Below, piece after piece: positions 51,861-62,173 of a DNA stretch of 64,000 nt. This DNA comes from Amycolatopsis solani (GTDB lineage: Bacteria > Actinomycetota > Actinomycetes > Mycobacteriales > Pseudonocardiaceae), in NCBI RefSeq assembly GCF_033441515.1, contig NZ_JAWQJT010000003.1, forward strand, positions 1,364,001 through 1,428,000, read 5' to 3'. The notes below the pieces were generated by a model, which was given only the letters and a program-made list of their open reading frames with translations, did no database searches and was not told where the DNA came from. The position numbers and the translations under genes are program-made. How positions within the stretch are numbered: the stretch's first letter is position 1; each line of letters opens with the position of its first letter.

Positions 51861-51894
51861 TGCTGTCCGGCCTCGGCTCGGGCGCTGGTCGAGC

Positions 51895-51950
51895 GTCGCG
51901 AATGAGTCATTCGGGACTTCTGAGGTCGCGAATGAGTCATTCGCGACCTC
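51895..51950. repeat. Palindromic element, family 3, copies 2 and 3
   Basis: Two adjacent palindromes: 51895-51917 (one mismatch) and 51922-51950 (perfect, centre G at 51936). Both contain GTCGCGAATGAGTCATTCG. The gap 51816-52200 holds these, the copy at 52073 and no gene. Confidence 0.85.
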
Positions 51951-52072
51951 CTGGTGCCGGAGCGCCCGCCCGGACCCGCCCATCCACCGCGCCGCGCCGG
52001 TGGGGCGCTCTGCCTCGAGCGTCAGGGTCTCGGCGAAGCCGTGCCCGCAGCCGACCGGCGCCCCCGAAACGT

Positions 52073-52121
52073 CGTGAATGACTCATTCCTGTCGTCCGGC
52101 GACAGGAATGAGTCATTCACG
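52073..52121. repeat. Palindromic element, family 3, copy 4
   Basis: Perfect 22-base arms starting CGTGAATGACTCATTCCTG flank a five-base loop. The AATGACTCATT core is shared with the other copies. Confidence 0.85.
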
Positions 52122-52163
52122 TCACCCCGGCCCCGAGCCGAGGCTGGAGTCACTCCAGGGTCG

Positions 52164-52193
52164 TTAGCAAAGCAAACGATTACCGCCTAAGCT
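52164..52193 (+). promoter_or_regulatory. Promoter of the aldo/keto reductase gene
   Basis: TTAGCA and TAAGCT are 18 bases apart; the -10 ends seven bases before the ATG, giving a leaderless message. Confidence 0.5.
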
Positions 52194-52200
52194 CACCGGC

Positions 52201-53190
52201 ATGGAGTTTCGTCGTCTCGGCCGCAGCGGCCTCAACGTCAGTGAGATCTCGTACGGGAACTGGCTCACCCACGGTTCCCAGGTCGAGGAGGACCAGGCCC
52301 ACGCCTGCATCAAGGCCGCCCTCGACGCCGGCATCACCACCTTCGACACCGCCGACGCCTACGCCAACACCGCCGCCGAATCGGTGCTCGGCCGGGGGCT
52401 GAAGGGGCAGCGGCGGGAGAGCCTCGAGATCTTCACCAAGGTCTTCTGGCCCACCGGTCCCAAGGGCCCCAACGACAAGGGCCTGTCCCGCAAGCACATC
52501 ATCGAGTCGGCCAACGCCTCACTCGAACGGCTCGGCACCGACTACCTCGACCTCTACCAGGCGCACCGGTTCGACCGGACCGTGCCGCTGGAAGAGACCA
52601 TGCTCGCCTTCGCCGACCTCGTCCGGCAGGGGAAGGTGCTCTACGTCGGCGTCTCCGAGTGGACCGCCGAGCAGATCAGCCGCGGGGCCGCCCTCGCCCG
52701 CGAGCTCAAGGTCCCCTTCGTCTCCAACCAGCCGCAGTACAACATGCTCTGGCGCGTCATCGAGGACCAGGTCATCCCCGCCTCCGAGCGCGAAGGCCTC
52801 AGCCAGATCGTCTGGTCGCCGATCGCGCAGGGCGTCCTGACCGGCAAGTACAAGCCGGGCGCGGCCTTCCCCGAAGGCTCGCGGGCCACCGACGAGAAGG
52901 GCGGCGCCAACATGGTCGCCCGCTTCCTCGACGACAACGTCCTCAAGCGCGTGGCCGAACTGGAGCCGCTCGCGAAGCAGGCCGGCCTGAGCCTCGCGCA
53001 GCTGGCCGTCGCCTGGGTGCTGCAGAACCCGAACGTCGCCTCGGCGATCATCGGGGCTTCGCGCCCGGAGCAGGTGCACGAGAACGTCAAGGCCGCCGGC
53101 CAGAAGCTCGACGCCGACCTGCTGAAGGCCATCGACGACGTCCTCGGCGATGTCGTCGAGCGCGACGCGAGCTTGACGAAGAGCCCCTAG
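52201..53190 (+). CDS. Aldo/keto reductase (potassium-channel beta-like)
   Basis: A 329-residue (beta/alpha)8 NADPH-dependent oxidoreductase. It has FRRLGRSGLNVSEISYGNWL at the N-terminus, catalytic D-x-A-D-x-Y (TADAYA, Tyr54), a Lys in IFTKVFW and His in YQAHRFD, plus the cofactor motif IIGASRPEQVHEN. It resembles the AKR family related to Kv beta subunits and YghZ. The substrate is unknown. It is monocistronic and convergent with a small gene sharing CTAG. Confidence 0.92.
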   Translation: MEFRRLGRSGLNVSEISYGNWLTHGSQVEEDQAHACIKAALDAGITTFDTADAYANTAAESVLGRGLKGQRRESLEIFTKVFWPTGPKGPNDKGLSRKHIIESANASLERLGTDYLDLYQAHRFDRTVPLEETMLAFADLVRQGKVLYVGVSEWTAEQISRGAALARELKVPFVSNQPQYNMLWRVIEDQVIPASEREGLSQIVWSPIAQGVLTGKYKPGAAFPEGSRATDEKGGANMVARFLDDNVLKRVAELEPLAKQAGLSLAQLAVAWVLQNPNVASAIIGASRPEQVHENVKAAGQKLDADLLKAIDDVLGDVVERDASLTKSP

Positions 53191-53399
53191 TCCTGGTTGA
53201 TCCGGCCCTGGAACGGCACCCCGAGGTCGAACGCGTCCTCGGGGGCCATCCGGGGCGCCAGCCCGAACCCGCGCAACAACCGGCTGGCACCCGCCAGCCG
53301 GTCACCGCCGCGCCCGGGCACCCGCGACGGCTCGAGGCCGCGCGAGACCAGCAACGTCTCGACGTCGTCGATCAGCTGGTACGGGTCGTAGTCACCCAC
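53187..53399 (-). CDS. Small protein downstream of purC, function unknown
   Basis: A 70-residue frame whose ATG overlaps the end of purC by eight bases (GDYDPYQLIDDVETLLVSRG, then a basic Arg-rich middle and DLGVPFQGRINQD). Codon third positions fit a real gene. No domain is recognised. Coupling to purC suggests it is made with the purine enzyme. Confidence 0.6.
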   Translation of the reverse strand: MGDYDPYQLIDDVETLLVSRGLEPSRVPGRGGDRLAGASRLLRGFGLAPRMAPEDAFDLGVPFQGRINQD

Positions 53400-54234
53400 G
53401 GACCCAGGTCTTCCCGGTGATCCGCTCGTAGACCTCGGTGTAGCGCTGCCGCGTCTGCTCGACGATGTCCGCCGGGATCTCGGGCCCGGGCGGGGTCTGG
53501 TCCCAGCCCGTCGAACGCGACCAGTCGCGCACGAACTGCTTGTCGAACGCGTGCTGCGGGCGGCCCGGCTCCCACTCGTCGGCGGGCCAGAACCGCGACG
53601 AGTCCGACGTCAGGACCTCGTCGCCGAGGGTCAGCGTGCCGTCGGCGTCGAACCCGAACTCCAGCTTCGTGTCCGCGATGATCACGCCCTGCTTGGCCGC
53701 GTGTTCGGCGCCCTTCGTGTAGATCTCCAGCGTCAGCTCGCGAAGCCGCTTCGCGGTGTCTTCGCCGATCTCGTTCAGGACCTCGTCGAAGGTCATGAAC
53801 TCGTCGTGGCCGGTGTCGGAGATCTTCGTCGTCGGCGTGAAGATCGGCTCGGGCAGCTTGTCGCCCTCGACCAGCCCCGGCGGCAGCGCGACGCCGGAGA
53901 TCTTGCCGTCGCGCTGGTATTCGCGCAGGCCCAGGCCGGCGAGGTAGCCGCGGGCGATGCACTCGACCTGGACCATCTTCAGCGGCTTGCAGCGCATCGC
54001 GCGCCCGGCGAACTCTTCCGGCACGTCGGTCGTCGAGACGACGTGGTTCGGGACCACGCCGGACATGCGCTCGAACCACCACGCCGACAGCTGGTTGAGC
54101 AGCGCGCCCTTGTCCGGGATCGGCGTCGGCAGCGAGACGTCGTAGACCGAGACCCGGTCGGACGCGACCAGCAGGATGTCCCCGCCGTCGAGCTCGTACA
54201 GGTCGCGGACCTTGCCCGCGTGGATGTGCTTCAT
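53392..54234 (-). CDS. purC: SAICAR synthetase
   Basis: A 280-residue ATP-grasp-like enzyme that joins CAIR and aspartate in purine synthesis. Landmarks are HAGKVRDLYELDGGDILLVA at the N-terminus, VECIARGYLAGLGLREYQRD, GIIADTKLEFGFD-like (here VIIADTKLEFGFD) and LTSDSSRFWPADEW. It overlaps the upstream GntR gene by four bases, so the regulator and purC share a transcript. Other pur genes are not in the window. Confidence 0.95.
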   Translation of the reverse strand: MKHIHAGKVRDLYELDGGDILLVASDRVSVYDVSLPTPIPDKGALLNQLSAWWFERMSGVVPNHVVSTTDVPEEFAGRAMRCKPLKMVQVECIARGYLAGLGLREYQRDGKISGVALPPGLVEGDKLPEPIFTPTTKISDTGHDEFMTFDEVLNEIGEDTAKRLRELTLEIYTKGAEHAAKQGVIIADTKLEFGFDADGTLTLGDEVLTSDSSRFWPADEWEPGRPQHAFDKQFVRDWSRSTGWDQTPPGPEIPADIVEQTRQRYTEVYERITGKTWVRG

Positions 54235-54980
54235 TCGCCGTCCTCAGTCGTGTACTCGTAGAAAACCCAGTGGTCGGGCAAGGCGGCGGATTCACCGTAC
54301 TCGACGACCGTCCCGTCGGCCGCGAGGAAGGTGCTGCGGCCGAGCAGCACCGGCGCCCCTTCGGGCAGCCCCAGCTCGCTCGCCTCCTCGCCGCTCGCGC
54401 GGCCCGCCGCGTGCCGTTCCTGCGTCGTCACGATCTTCGTGCCCAGCCGGGCGGCCGCGTGGGCCGAGGTGCCCTCGATGATCCGCTCCGCCACCAGCAG
54501 CGCCGGGGCCTTGGCCGACAGCGTGCCGTCGAACCACGACGTCGACGTCGACAGCGGCCGCGAGTCCGGCCCGTACGTGGTCCGCCGCCGCCGGATCGCC
54601 GGGGCGCCTTCTTCGAGGCCCAGCGCGGCGGCGGCGCGTTCGGCCGCCGGCTCGAGCCCGGCCTCGCGGATCACCGCGTAGTGGCCGGGCGGGTAGATCC
54701 GCCCGGTGCGCGCCGCGGCGGCCGAGCGGTCGCGGGCCGTGCGGTGCAGGCCGCCGCGGTCGACGACCGTGCCGACGCCGCGCACGGGCCGCACCAGGCC
54801 CTGGGAGCGCAGCGTGGCCAGCACCTTGGTGGCCGTCGCCATGGCGACGGCCCACGTGCGCGCGATCTCGCGCGCGGAGGGCACGGTGTCGCCCTCCTGC
54901 AGCCGGCCGGACAGGATGTCGTCGCGGATCCGGCCCGCGATCTGCAGGTACGGCGGCTCTGGACGGTCGAGGGTGGGCAC
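54231..54980 (-). CDS. GntR/HutC family transcriptional regulator
   Basis: A 249-residue regulator with an N-terminal GntR winged helix (YLQIAGRIRDDILSGRLQEG, then TVPSAREIARTWAVAMATATKV) and a C-terminal UTRA ligand-binding domain (residues about 90-245). It starts behind GAGGAG. Three related 14-base CTAG-centred sites lie upstream between it and the divergent gene at 55118, suggesting autoregulation and control of that gene. The ligand is unknown; its overlap with purC suggests a link to purine metabolism. Confidence 0.9.
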   Translation of the reverse strand: MPTLDRPEPPYLQIAGRIRDDILSGRLQEGDTVPSAREIARTWAVAMATATKVLATLRSQGLVRPVRGVGTVVDRGGLHRTARDRSAAAARTGRIYPPGHYAVIREAGLEPAAERAAAALGLEEGAPAIRRRRTTYGPDSRPLSTSTSWFDGTLSAKAPALLVAERIIEGTSAHAAARLGTKIVTTQERHAAGRASGEEASELGLPEGAPVLLGRSTFLAADGTVVEYGESAALPDHWVFYEYTTEDGE

Positions 54981-55009
54981 GGCAGCTCCTCACGGGGACT
55001 AACGCACAA

Positions 55010-55023
55010 GTGTTCTAGCACGC
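55010..55023. promoter_or_regulatory. GntR operator-like site 1
   Basis: GTGTTCTAGCACGC is an imperfect palindrome centred on CTAG, 30 bases upstream of the GntR start. Confidence 0.55.
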
Positions 55024-55062
55024 CAGGGTGTCGGAGACAAAGCCCTGATCAGAACCACCCAG

Positions 55063-55076
55063 GTGTACTAGTACAC
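55063..55076. promoter_or_regulatory. GntR operator-like site 2 (perfect)
   Basis: GTGTACTAGTACAC is a perfect 14-base palindrome, the best match of the three sites. Confidence 0.7.
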
Positions 55077-55086
55077 GAGCTGGACT

Positions 55087-55100
55087 GCGCTCTAGTACGC
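55087..55100. promoter_or_regulatory. GntR operator-like site 3
   Basis: GCGCTCTAGTACGC lies immediately upstream of the -10 for the gene at 55118, where bound protein would block RNA polymerase. Confidence 0.6.
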
Positions 55101-55104
55101 AAGT

Positions 55105-55110
55105 TACCCT
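55105..55110 (+). promoter_or_regulatory. -10 element of the gene at 55118
   Basis: TACCCT ends seven bases before the GTG and starts five bases after operator-like site 3. Confidence 0.5.
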
Positions 55111-55117
55111 CGAAAGT

Positions 55118-55561
55118 GTGTCCCCGCCCACACCTCACACCGGATCCAGCGGCCAGGGCCTCGAGGAACTCCTCGAGGAGCTCCGGCGCCGCAAATGGGT
55201 GCTGCACCTGTTCGGCGGCCGGGAGGCGCCGGAGGTCTACGCGGCGGTGCACCGGTGGCCGACCTGCGCGGACGTCATCATCCTCCGCGACGAGCACCGG
55301 GCCAGCGCCTACCGGGTCCCGACCTTCCCGGGCACGGACGTGTTCAGCCCGCGGGTCGTCACCTGGCAGTACCACGCCACCCCGGTGTGGACGCTGCGAG
55401 CGGTACTCACCCTCGCGGAGCCCGGCACCCCGGGCGCGCCGCTGCAGGCGCTGCGCCCGCAGCCGGACTGCGCGGTTCCGCCGGAACTGCGGCAGGACGT
55501 CACCATCCGGCCCACGAGCACCACGGAAGGGGACGACGGCGGCCCGCCCGCCTGCGCTTAG
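55118..55561 (+). CDS. Hypothetical protein under GntR-type sites
   Basis: A 147-residue soluble protein that I do not recognise: an N-terminal helix (GLEELLEELRRRKWVLHLF), a GGREAPEVYAAVHRWPTCADV segment and an alpha/beta body with VVTWQYHATPVWTLRAVL. The tail is low-complexity. It is probably leaderless and controlled by the divergent GntR regulator. The stop shares four bases with the convergent IspD-type gene. Confidence 0.7.
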   Translation: MSPPTPHTGSSGQGLEELLEELRRRKWVLHLFGGREAPEVYAAVHRWPTCADVIILRDEHRASAYRVPTFPGTDVFSPRVVTWQYHATPVWTLRAVLTLAEPGTPGAPLQALRPQPDCAVPPELRQDVTIRPTSTTEGDDGGPPACA

Positions 55562-56244
55562 CGGGCGAGCAACCGCTCCGCGACCACCAGGTCGTGGGGA
55601 TACGTGATCTTGAGGTTTTCGGGAGCACCCGGGACCCACCGGATCGGCAGGGAGGAGAACCGCTCCATGCACGAGGAAGTGTCCGTACCCACGAAACCTT
55701 CGCGCGCGGCCTGTTCGTAGGCCTCGAGCAGCGGTCCGGCCCGGAAGCCTTGAGGCGTCTGGACGCGGATCGCGCCGGGCACCTGGGCGACCAGGTGCCC
55801 GGCATCCACCCCGACGACGTCGTCCGCGGCCAGGCCCGGCACAGCCCCCCCGTCCTCGCGTGTCCGGGCCAGCACCGCATCGACCAGCTGTGGGTGGACC
55901 AGCGGCCGGGCCGCGTCGTGCAGCAGCACGGCGTCGACCCGGCCGCCTGTCATCCGGGGGGCGAGGTGGCGCAGCGCGTTGAGCTCGGACGCCTGGCGCG
56001 TGTCCCCGCCGTGCACGACTTCGACGACGCCGCCGAACTCCGCGAGCACCTCGTCCGCCAGGTCGCGGTCCTGCGGCCGGATGACCAGCACCAGCACGCC
56101 GATGCCGGGCACGCGCGCGAACGCGTCCAGCGACCAGGCCACCACCCGGCGCCCGGCCAGCGGCAGGTAGACCTTGTTCAGCTTCGCGCCGACGCGGGTG
56201 CCCGCGCCGCTGGCCAGCACCACCGCGGCCGCCGTCGTCTCCAC
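55558..56244 (-). CDS. ispD: IspD-family 4-diphosphocytidyl-2-C-methylerythritol synthase
   Basis: A 228-residue cytidylyltransferase of the non-mevalonate isoprenoid pathway. It carries [20 protein letters not shown] with K24, [12 protein letters not shown] and QTPQGF. It is close to the usual 230 residues. The GTG at 56244 follows TAGTCT by eight bases. ispF, commonly adjacent, is absent and the setting differs from the carD-ispD-ispF locus, so it could be a second copy or a TarI-like enzyme acting on a sugar alcohol phosphate. Confidence 0.8.
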   Translation of the reverse strand: METTAAAVVLASGAGTRVGAKLNKVYLPLAGRRVVAWSLDAFARVPGIGVLVLVIRPQDRDLADEVLAEFGGVVEVVHGGDTRQASELNALRHLAPRMTGGRVDAVLLHDAARPLVHPQLVDAVLARTREDGGAVPGLAADDVVGVDAGHLVAQVPGAIRVQTPQGFRAGPLLEAYEQAAREGFVGTDTSSCMERFSSLPIRWVPGAPENLKITYPHDLVVAERLLAR

Positions 56245-56252
56245 GAGCCGCG

Positions 56253-56258
56253 AGACTA
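56253..56258 (-). promoter_or_regulatory. -10 element upstream of the IspD-type gene
   Basis: TAGTCT on the minus strand ends eight bases before the GTG, with no ribosome binding site. Confidence 0.45.
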
Positions 56259-56317
56259 CCGGGACGGCCGCAGCGGTAGGTTGGCCACAGCGTTGCCGTG
56301 ACGAGAAAGGGCCTGGT

Positions 56318-57394
56318 GTGGAGCCGGAAAACATCGAGTTCCCCGAGATCACCCCGCCCGACGACCACGCCCGGTCCAACGCGATCGCCCTGCACGACAA
56401 GCTGGTCAAGCCGGCCGGGTCACTGGGCAGGCTCGAAGAGCTGGGCGTGTGGATCGCCGCGTGCCAGGGGCAGTCGCCGCCGCGGCCGTTCACGCGGCCG
56501 CGCGTCGTCGTGTTCGCCGGTGACCACGGCATCGCCGCGAAGGGTGTGTCGGCCTATCCCGCCGAGGTCACCGCGCAACTGCTCGGCACGATGCTGACCG
56601 GTGGCGCCGCGATCAACGTGCTGGCCGCCGCCGCGGGCGCGAGCGTCCGCGTGGTCGACCTGGCCGTGGACACCGAGGCGCCGGCGACCAAGTCGATCGG
56701 CGAGTTCAAGGTCCGCCGCGGCTCCGGCTCGATCGACGTCGAAGACGCGCTGACTGCCGACGAGGTCAAGGCGGCGGTCCGCGCCGGGATCGCGATCGCC
56801 GACGCCGAGGTCGACGGCGGCGCGGACCTGCTCATCCCGGGCGACCTCGGGATCGGCAACAGCACCCCGGCGTCGGTGCTCGTCGCGGCGCTGACCGGCA
56901 GCGAGCCGGTCGCCGTCGTCGGGCGCGGCTCCGGCATCGACGACAACGCCTGGATGCGCAAGGCGACCGCGGTCCGCGACGCCCTGCGGCGCGCCCGCGC
57001 GGTCCTCGCCAACCCGGTGGACCTGCTGCGCACCACGGCGGGCGCGGACATCGCGGCGATGGCGGGCTTCCTGGCCCAGGCCGCGGTCCGGCGGACCCCG
57101 GTGGTCCTCGACGGCCTGGTGGCGTGCGCGGCGGCGCTCGTCGCCGAAGACCTCGCCCCGGGCGCGCGCCGCTGGTGGGTGGCCGGTCAGCGGACGGCCG
57201 AACCGGCGCACTCCCTCGCACTGGAGCACCTCGACCTCGGGCCGCTGCTGGAACTCGACGTCCGCCTCGGCGAAGGCACCGGCGCCGTGACGGCGTTGCC
57301 GCTGCTGATGATGGCCGCCCGCGTCCTCGCGGAAACCGCCACGCACGAGCAGGCCGGCGTCTCCGGCCCGCTCATCGCCGCCCCCGCTTCCTGA
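56318..57394 (+). CDS. cobT: Nicotinate-nucleotide-dimethylbenzimidazole phosphoribosyltransferase
   Basis: A 358-residue enzyme that activates the lower ligand of cobalamin. It has [22 protein letters not shown] N-terminus, [35 protein letters not shown], and the catalytic Glu in RLGEGTGAV. The GTG at 56318 follows GAGAAAGGG. No other cob gene is in the window, although cobT sits near ilvE and pepA in mycobacteria too. I saw no cobalamin riboswitch upstream. Confidence 0.94.
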   Translation: MEPENIEFPEITPPDDHARSNAIALHDKLVKPAGSLGRLEELGVWIAACQGQSPPRPFTRPRVVVFAGDHGIAAKGVSAYPAEVTAQLLGTMLTGGAAINVLAAAAGASVRVVDLAVDTEAPATKSIGEFKVRRGSGSIDVEDALTADEVKAAVRAGIAIADAEVDGGADLLIPGDLGIGNSTPASVLVAALTGSEPVAVVGRGSGIDDNAWMRKATAVRDALRRARAVLANPVDLLRTTAGADIAAMAGFLAQAAVRRTPVVLDGLVACAAALVAEDLAPGARRWWVAGQRTAEPAHSLALEHLDLGPLLELDVRLGEGTGAVTALPLLMMAARVLAETATHEQAGVSGPLIAAPAS

Positions 57395-57403
57395 CCCCGG
57401 AAA

Positions 57404-57456
57404 GCCGTGAAGGCCTCCTTACCGGCTCTTATGGCCGGTAAGGAGGCCTTCACGGC
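57404..57456. repeat. Palindromic element, family 2, copy 2
   Basis: Perfect 23-base arms (GCCGTGAAGGCCTCC at the start) with the loop TCTTATG are identical, including the loop, to the core of copy 1 at 49196. It separates convergent cobT and ilvE. Confidence 0.88.
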
Positions 57457-57467
57457 ATTCGGCAGCT

Positions 57468-58571
<1,104 letters not shown>

Positions 58572-58577
58572 GGCTAG

Positions 58578-58583
58578 ACGATA
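58578..58583 (-). promoter_or_regulatory. -10 element of ilvE
   Basis: TATCGT on the minus strand ends six bases before the ilvE ATG. Confidence 0.5.
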
Positions 58584-58655
58584 CCGCTTGGTCGGACGCA
58601 CGTTAGTCGGATGTCCTTGTGTTCCGGGTCCCCCGCACGCGTAGCCCGACGGCCC

Positions 58656-58661
58656 TAGTAT
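58656..58661 (+). promoter_or_regulatory. -10 element of the membrane protein gene at 58668
   Basis: TAGTAT ends six bases before the GTG start. Confidence 0.5.
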
Positions 58662-58667
58662 GACGTT

Positions 58668-58970
58668 GTGACCTACCACTCCACGCAGCCGGTGCCCCGG
58701 CCCAAGACCGGCGGGGCCGACGTCAAGACGTTCGCCACCGCGGTGCTGCTGACCTTCGGCGTCGGCCTGCTCGGCATGGTCGGCTGGGCGGTGCTCAGCA
58801 GCGGCTTCGGCGGCTTCCTTGGCCTCGTCGCCGGCGTCTTCGGCATCGTCTGGTGGCGCAGCATCCACGGCAAGACCGTGTTCCCGAAGGTGATCCCCAC
58901 GAAGTCGGTGGTCATCCTCGCGGTCATCAACGTCGTGCTGGCGCTGATCCTTCTCCTGACCGCGGGCTGA
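58668..58970 (+). CDS. Small three-helix membrane protein
   Basis: A 100-residue protein with a polar N-terminus and three predicted membrane helices ([54 protein letters not shown]). No family is recognised. Its last 44 bases overlap the end of the convergent DUF402 gene. Confidence 0.7.
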   Translation: MTYHSTQPVPRPKTGGADVKTFATAVLLTFGVGLLGMVGWAVLSSGFGGFLGLVAGVFGIVWWRSIHGKTVFPKVIPTKSVVILAVINVVLALILLLTAG

Positions 58971-59601
58971 GCCCGGCGAGCAGGCCGGGGGGCAGCTCCG
59001 GCGCGGGCCACGCCGGGTCCGGGCGGAAGTCGGTGTCCGTGCCGTCGAACGGGTAGGCGCCGCGTTCGGCCAGCGCGCCGATCCGCTCGCCCTCGGCGCG
59101 CAGCCGGTCGAGCTGCTCGCGCGTCAGCCGGCCGGCGTCGATCGCGACCTCGGCTTCGTCTTCGTCGTCCCAGCGCCAGGTGCCGTCCCGGTCGACGATC
59201 ACGTCGAGCACGCCGTCGATGCGGTCCACCCCCAGCGGGTTCCGCCCGAGCGGGACCTCGAGGTTGACGTACCAGTTCGTGAAGCGGCCGCGGGCGTCGA
59301 AGAACCACCAGACCGACGACCATTCGTCGTCGGCGATGCGGCGCAGCGTGGACGTGCGGTGCCAGAAGTCCGGCACCGGCACGCGCGGGATGCGGAACCG
59401 CTGCTCCAGCGGCGCTTCCGCCATCGAACGCCCGTCCACGAGCCTGCTGCCGACGATCGGCGTGCCCGCCGGCAGCCAGGCGAGCAGCACGCGGCCGTCG
59501 TCCGCCAGCACGCGCAGCGGGTGGACCTGGCCGATCGAGCCGTCGGGGCGGTGGAACCGTTCGACCACCGTCTGCCCCGGCCGCCACCGTCGATCAGTCA
59601 C
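58927..59601 (-). CDS. DUF402 domain protein
   Basis: A 224-residue cytoplasmic protein with the DUF402 beta-barrel (residues about 40-190): [35 protein letters not shown], and [22 protein letters not shown] acidic residues (here [10 protein letters not shown] then DDEDEAEV). DUF402 members include nucleoside diphosphate phosphatases such as YtjA/Ntdp. The GTG at 59601 has TACAGT seven bases upstream. It overlaps the membrane protein gene upstream by eight bases and the convergent gene by 44. Confidence 0.82.
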   Translation of the reverse strand: MTDRRWRPGQTVVERFHRPDGSIGQVHPLRVLADDGRVLLAWLPAGTPIVGSRLVDGRSMAEAPLEQRFRIPRVPVPDFWHRTSTLRRIADDEWSSVWWFFDARGRFTNWYVNLEVPLGRNPLGVDRIDGVLDVIVDRDGTWRWDDEDEAEVAIDAGRLTREQLDRLRAEGERIGALAERGAYPFDGTDTDFRPDPAWPAPELPPGLLAGLSPRSGEGSAPARR

Positions 59602-60439
59602 GCACCCCACTGTACCTGCGCGCGCGTACACCCAGTAGCAGCTCGATCACGGTCACCAGTCCCACGGCGACGAGCACCGGGAGCACCGGCAGGAAGTACG
59701 CGGCCACCGCGGCGACGGCCAGACCGGCGAGCCCGGGCACCCCCGCCCGGGTCCGGACTTCCGCGCCCGCGGCGAGCGCCGGGACGACGGTGGCGACCAC
59801 GGCCACGGCGGTCAGCAGCGGCTGCAGCGCGTCCGCGTCGGCGGCGGACAGCAGGTCGCGCAGCGACGTGAGCGACAGCCCGAGCCGGACCGCGCCGAGC
59901 TGGTAGAGCGCGGCGAACGCGGCCAGGACGGCGACCGCGCCGAGCAGCAGCACGCGCAGGCCCGCGTGCTCGCGGCCGCCCGGGCGCAGGAAGGGCAGCG
60001 CGAGCACGGCGGCGACGAGGACACCCGCGAAGTCCGGTGGCCGGAGGCCGTCCGCCGTCCCCACCGGGGCCACGGCCACGCACACCACGACGAGCACCAG
60101 CCCGGCCGCGAGCAGCAGCCCGCCCGCGATCCGTACGACGATCGTCGGGATCTTCAGCCCGGCGAACCCCGCGCCGGCGACCACGACGGCGAAGGCCGCC
60201 GCGGCGAGTTCGCGGTGCGCCGGGAAGACGTAAGCGCCGAACGCGATCGCGTAGACGGTCATCTCGGCGAGCCTCGCGACGGCGACGACCACCCGGTCGA
60301 CCAGGGCATCCCCCGGTTCCGGCACCCGCGCCGACGCGGCCGCGACGACCGCCGCGAGCACCAGCCCGGCGAGCAGCCACCAGCCCGCGCCCGCCGCTCC
60401 CGCCGCCAGCAGCACCAGCAGCCCGCCACCCAGCCGCAC
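59594..60439 (-). CDS. Polytopic membrane protein, function unknown
   Basis: A 281-residue protein of about eight predicted membrane helices with a very high Ala/Val/Leu content and short polar loops. The GTG at 60439 follows GAGGGAGGG. No transporter or enzyme motif is visible. It is co-transcribed with the DUF402 gene by overlap and divergent from pepA. Confidence 0.75.
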   Translation of the reverse strand: MRLGGGLLVLLAAGAAGAGWWLLAGLVLAAVVAAASARVPEPGDALVDRVVVAVARLAEMTVYAIAFGAYVFPAHRELAAAAFAVVVAGAGFAGLKIPTIVVRIAGGLLLAAGLVLVVVCVAVAPVGTADGLRPPDFAGVLVAAVLALPFLRPGGREHAGLRVLLLGAVAVLAAFAALYQLGAVRLGLSLTSLRDLLSAADADALQPLLTAVAVVATVVPALAAGAEVRTRAGVPGLAGLAVAAVAAYFLPVLPVLVAVGLVTVIELLLGVRARRYSGVRD

Positions 60440-60549
60440 GCGGCCCTCCCTCTCCCTGTGTTCACCCCGGCTTCCGCCGTCATTAGCATGGCTCACGATC
60501 CCGGCCGGGCCGGTGCCCGGTACCACCGAGAACGCGCGAGGAGCCAGAA

Positions 60550-62049
60550 GTGACCGTGCCTAAGCTCGCCCTGTCCGACAACACCGGGGAGGCACTGGCC
60601 AAGACGCGCGCCGACGTGGTCGTCATCGGCACCCTGGCCGGCGAGGACGGCCCGGTCCTCGCCGCGGGGGCCGCCGCCGTCGACGCCGCCTTCGACGGCC
60701 GCCTCGCCGACCTGCTGGCCACCCTCGGCGCGAGCGGCAAGGCCGAAGAGGTCGTCAAGGTCCCGACGCTGGGCAAGCTGCCGGCCGCCGTCGTCCTCGC
60801 CGTCGGCCTGGGCAAGCCGGGCGACGCCGTCACCCCCGAGCAGGTCCGCCGCGCCGCGGGTGCCGCCGGCCGCGCGCTGGCCGGCACCGACCGCGCGCTC
60901 GTCACGCTGTCCGAGCTCGACCTGCAGGCCGCCGTCGAGGGCACCGTCCTCGGCTCCTACGTCTTCACCGCCTACCGCTCCGAGAAGGGTGACGCGCCGG
61001 TCGCGAAGGTCGACTTCGCGAGCCCGGCCGAGGGCACCGCCCGCGAGCACAAGGCGACGCTGAAGGCCGCGACCTCCATCGCCGAGGCCGTCCTCACCGC
61101 CCGCGACCTGATCAACACCCCGCCGAACGACCTGTACCCGGCCTCCTTCGCCGACCGCGCGAAGAAGCTGGCCGAGGACAACGGCCTCGAGTTCGAGGTC
61201 CTCGACGAGAAGGCGCTGAAGCGCAAGGGCTTCGGCGGCATCCTCGGCGTCGGCGGCGGCTCGTCCCGCCAGCCGCGCCTGGTGCGCATCGGCTACAAGC
61301 CGGCCAAGGCCGCCAAGAAGGTCGCGCTGGTCGGCAAGGGCATCACGTTCGACTCGGGCGGCATCTCGCTCAAGCCCGCTGCGAACATGGACCACATGAC
61401 CTCGGACATGTCGGGCGCGGCCGGCGTGCTCGCCGCGGTCGTGCTGGCGGCGAAGCTGAAGTACCCGCTGGAGGTCGTCGCGCACATCCCGCTGGCGGAG
61501 AACCTGCCCTCGGGCACCTCCTACCGCCCGGGCGACGTCCTGACCATGTACGGCGGCAAGACCGTCGAGGTCCTCAACACCGACGCCGAAGGCCGGCTCG
61601 TGCTGGTCGACGCGATGGTCCGCGCGGCGGAGGAGAACCCGGACTACCTGATCGAGACCTCGACGCTGACCGGCGCCCAGGTCGTCGCGCTCGGCAACCG
61701 CACCGCCGGGGTGATGGGGTCGGAGGACTTCCGCGACCGCGTCGCCGCGATCATGCAGGCCACCGGCGAGAACGGCTGGGCCATGCCGCTGCCGGAGGAA
61801 CTGCGCGCCGACCTCGACTCGCGCCTGGCCGACCTGGCCAACGTGACCGGCCACCGCTGGGGCGGCATGCTCGCGGCCGGGATCTTCCTGCGCGAGTTCG
61901 TCGCCGACGGCCTCGACTGGGTCCACATCGACATCGCGGGCCCGTCGTTCAACACGGGTTCCCCGTGGGGCTACACCGGCAAGGGCGGCACCGGCGTCCC
62001 GGTCCGCACGATCGCCGCGGTCCTGGCCGACATCGCCGCCAACGGCTGA
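60550..62049 (+). CDS. pepA: Leucyl aminopeptidase (M17 family)
   Basis: A 499-residue cytosolic aminopeptidase that removes N-terminal residues using two metal ions. The catalytic domain has [28 protein letters not shown] and the family signature [14 protein letters not shown]. The N-terminal macro-like domain covers residues 1-160. GTG 60550 is preceded by GAGGAG. It matches mycobacterial PepB (Rv2213) in place and length. Confidence 0.95.
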   Translation: MTVPKLALSDNTGEALAKTRADVVVIGTLAGEDGPVLAAGAAAVDAAFDGRLADLLATLGASGKAEEVVKVPTLGKLPAAVVLAVGLGKPGDAVTPEQVRRAAGAAGRALAGTDRALVTLSELDLQAAVEGTVLGSYVFTAYRSEKGDAPVAKVDFASPAEGTAREHKATLKAATSIAEAVLTARDLINTPPNDLYPASFADRAKKLAEDNGLEFEVLDEKALKRKGFGGILGVGGGSSRQPRLVRIGYKPAKAAKKVALVGKGITFDSGGISLKPAANMDHMTSDMSGAAGVLAAVVLAAKLKYPLEVVAHIPLAENLPSGTSYRPGDVLTMYGGKTVEVLNTDAEGRLVLVDAMVRAAEENPDYLIETSTLTGAQVVALGNRTAGVMGSEDFRDRVAAIMQATGENGWAMPLPEELRADLDSRLADLANVTGHRWGGMLAAGIFLREFVADGLDWVHIDIAGPSFNTGSPWGYTGKGGTGVPVRTIAAVLADIAANG

Positions 62050-62060
62050 CCCTCGCCGCA

Positions 62061-62112
62061 CCGGTCGTGAGTGTTAAGTCGGGTTAGAACCCGACTTAAC
62101 ACTCACGACCGG
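62061..62112. repeat. Palindromic element, family 1, copy 2
   Basis: A perfect 52-base palindrome with centre AG, 12 bases after the pepA stop. Arms start CCGGTCGTGAGTGTTAAGTC. It matches copy 1 at 6041 except that one G-C pair has become A-T on both arms. Confidence 0.88.
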
Positions 62113-62161
62113 TCTGGCGCGGATGATCCCTTTGCCGGTTTCGGTGTGATCCGCGACACCG

Positions 62162-62167
62162 TACGGT
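62162..62167 (+). promoter_or_regulatory. -10 element of the TRAP permease gene
   Basis: TACGGT ends six bases before the GTG at 62174, again without a ribosome binding site. Confidence 0.5.
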
Positions 62168-62173
62168 GACCGG

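Noticed and set aside
56245..56317. Cobalamin riboswitch ahead of cobT
   Set aside because: The gap is only 73 bases and no B12-box-like sequence is visible.
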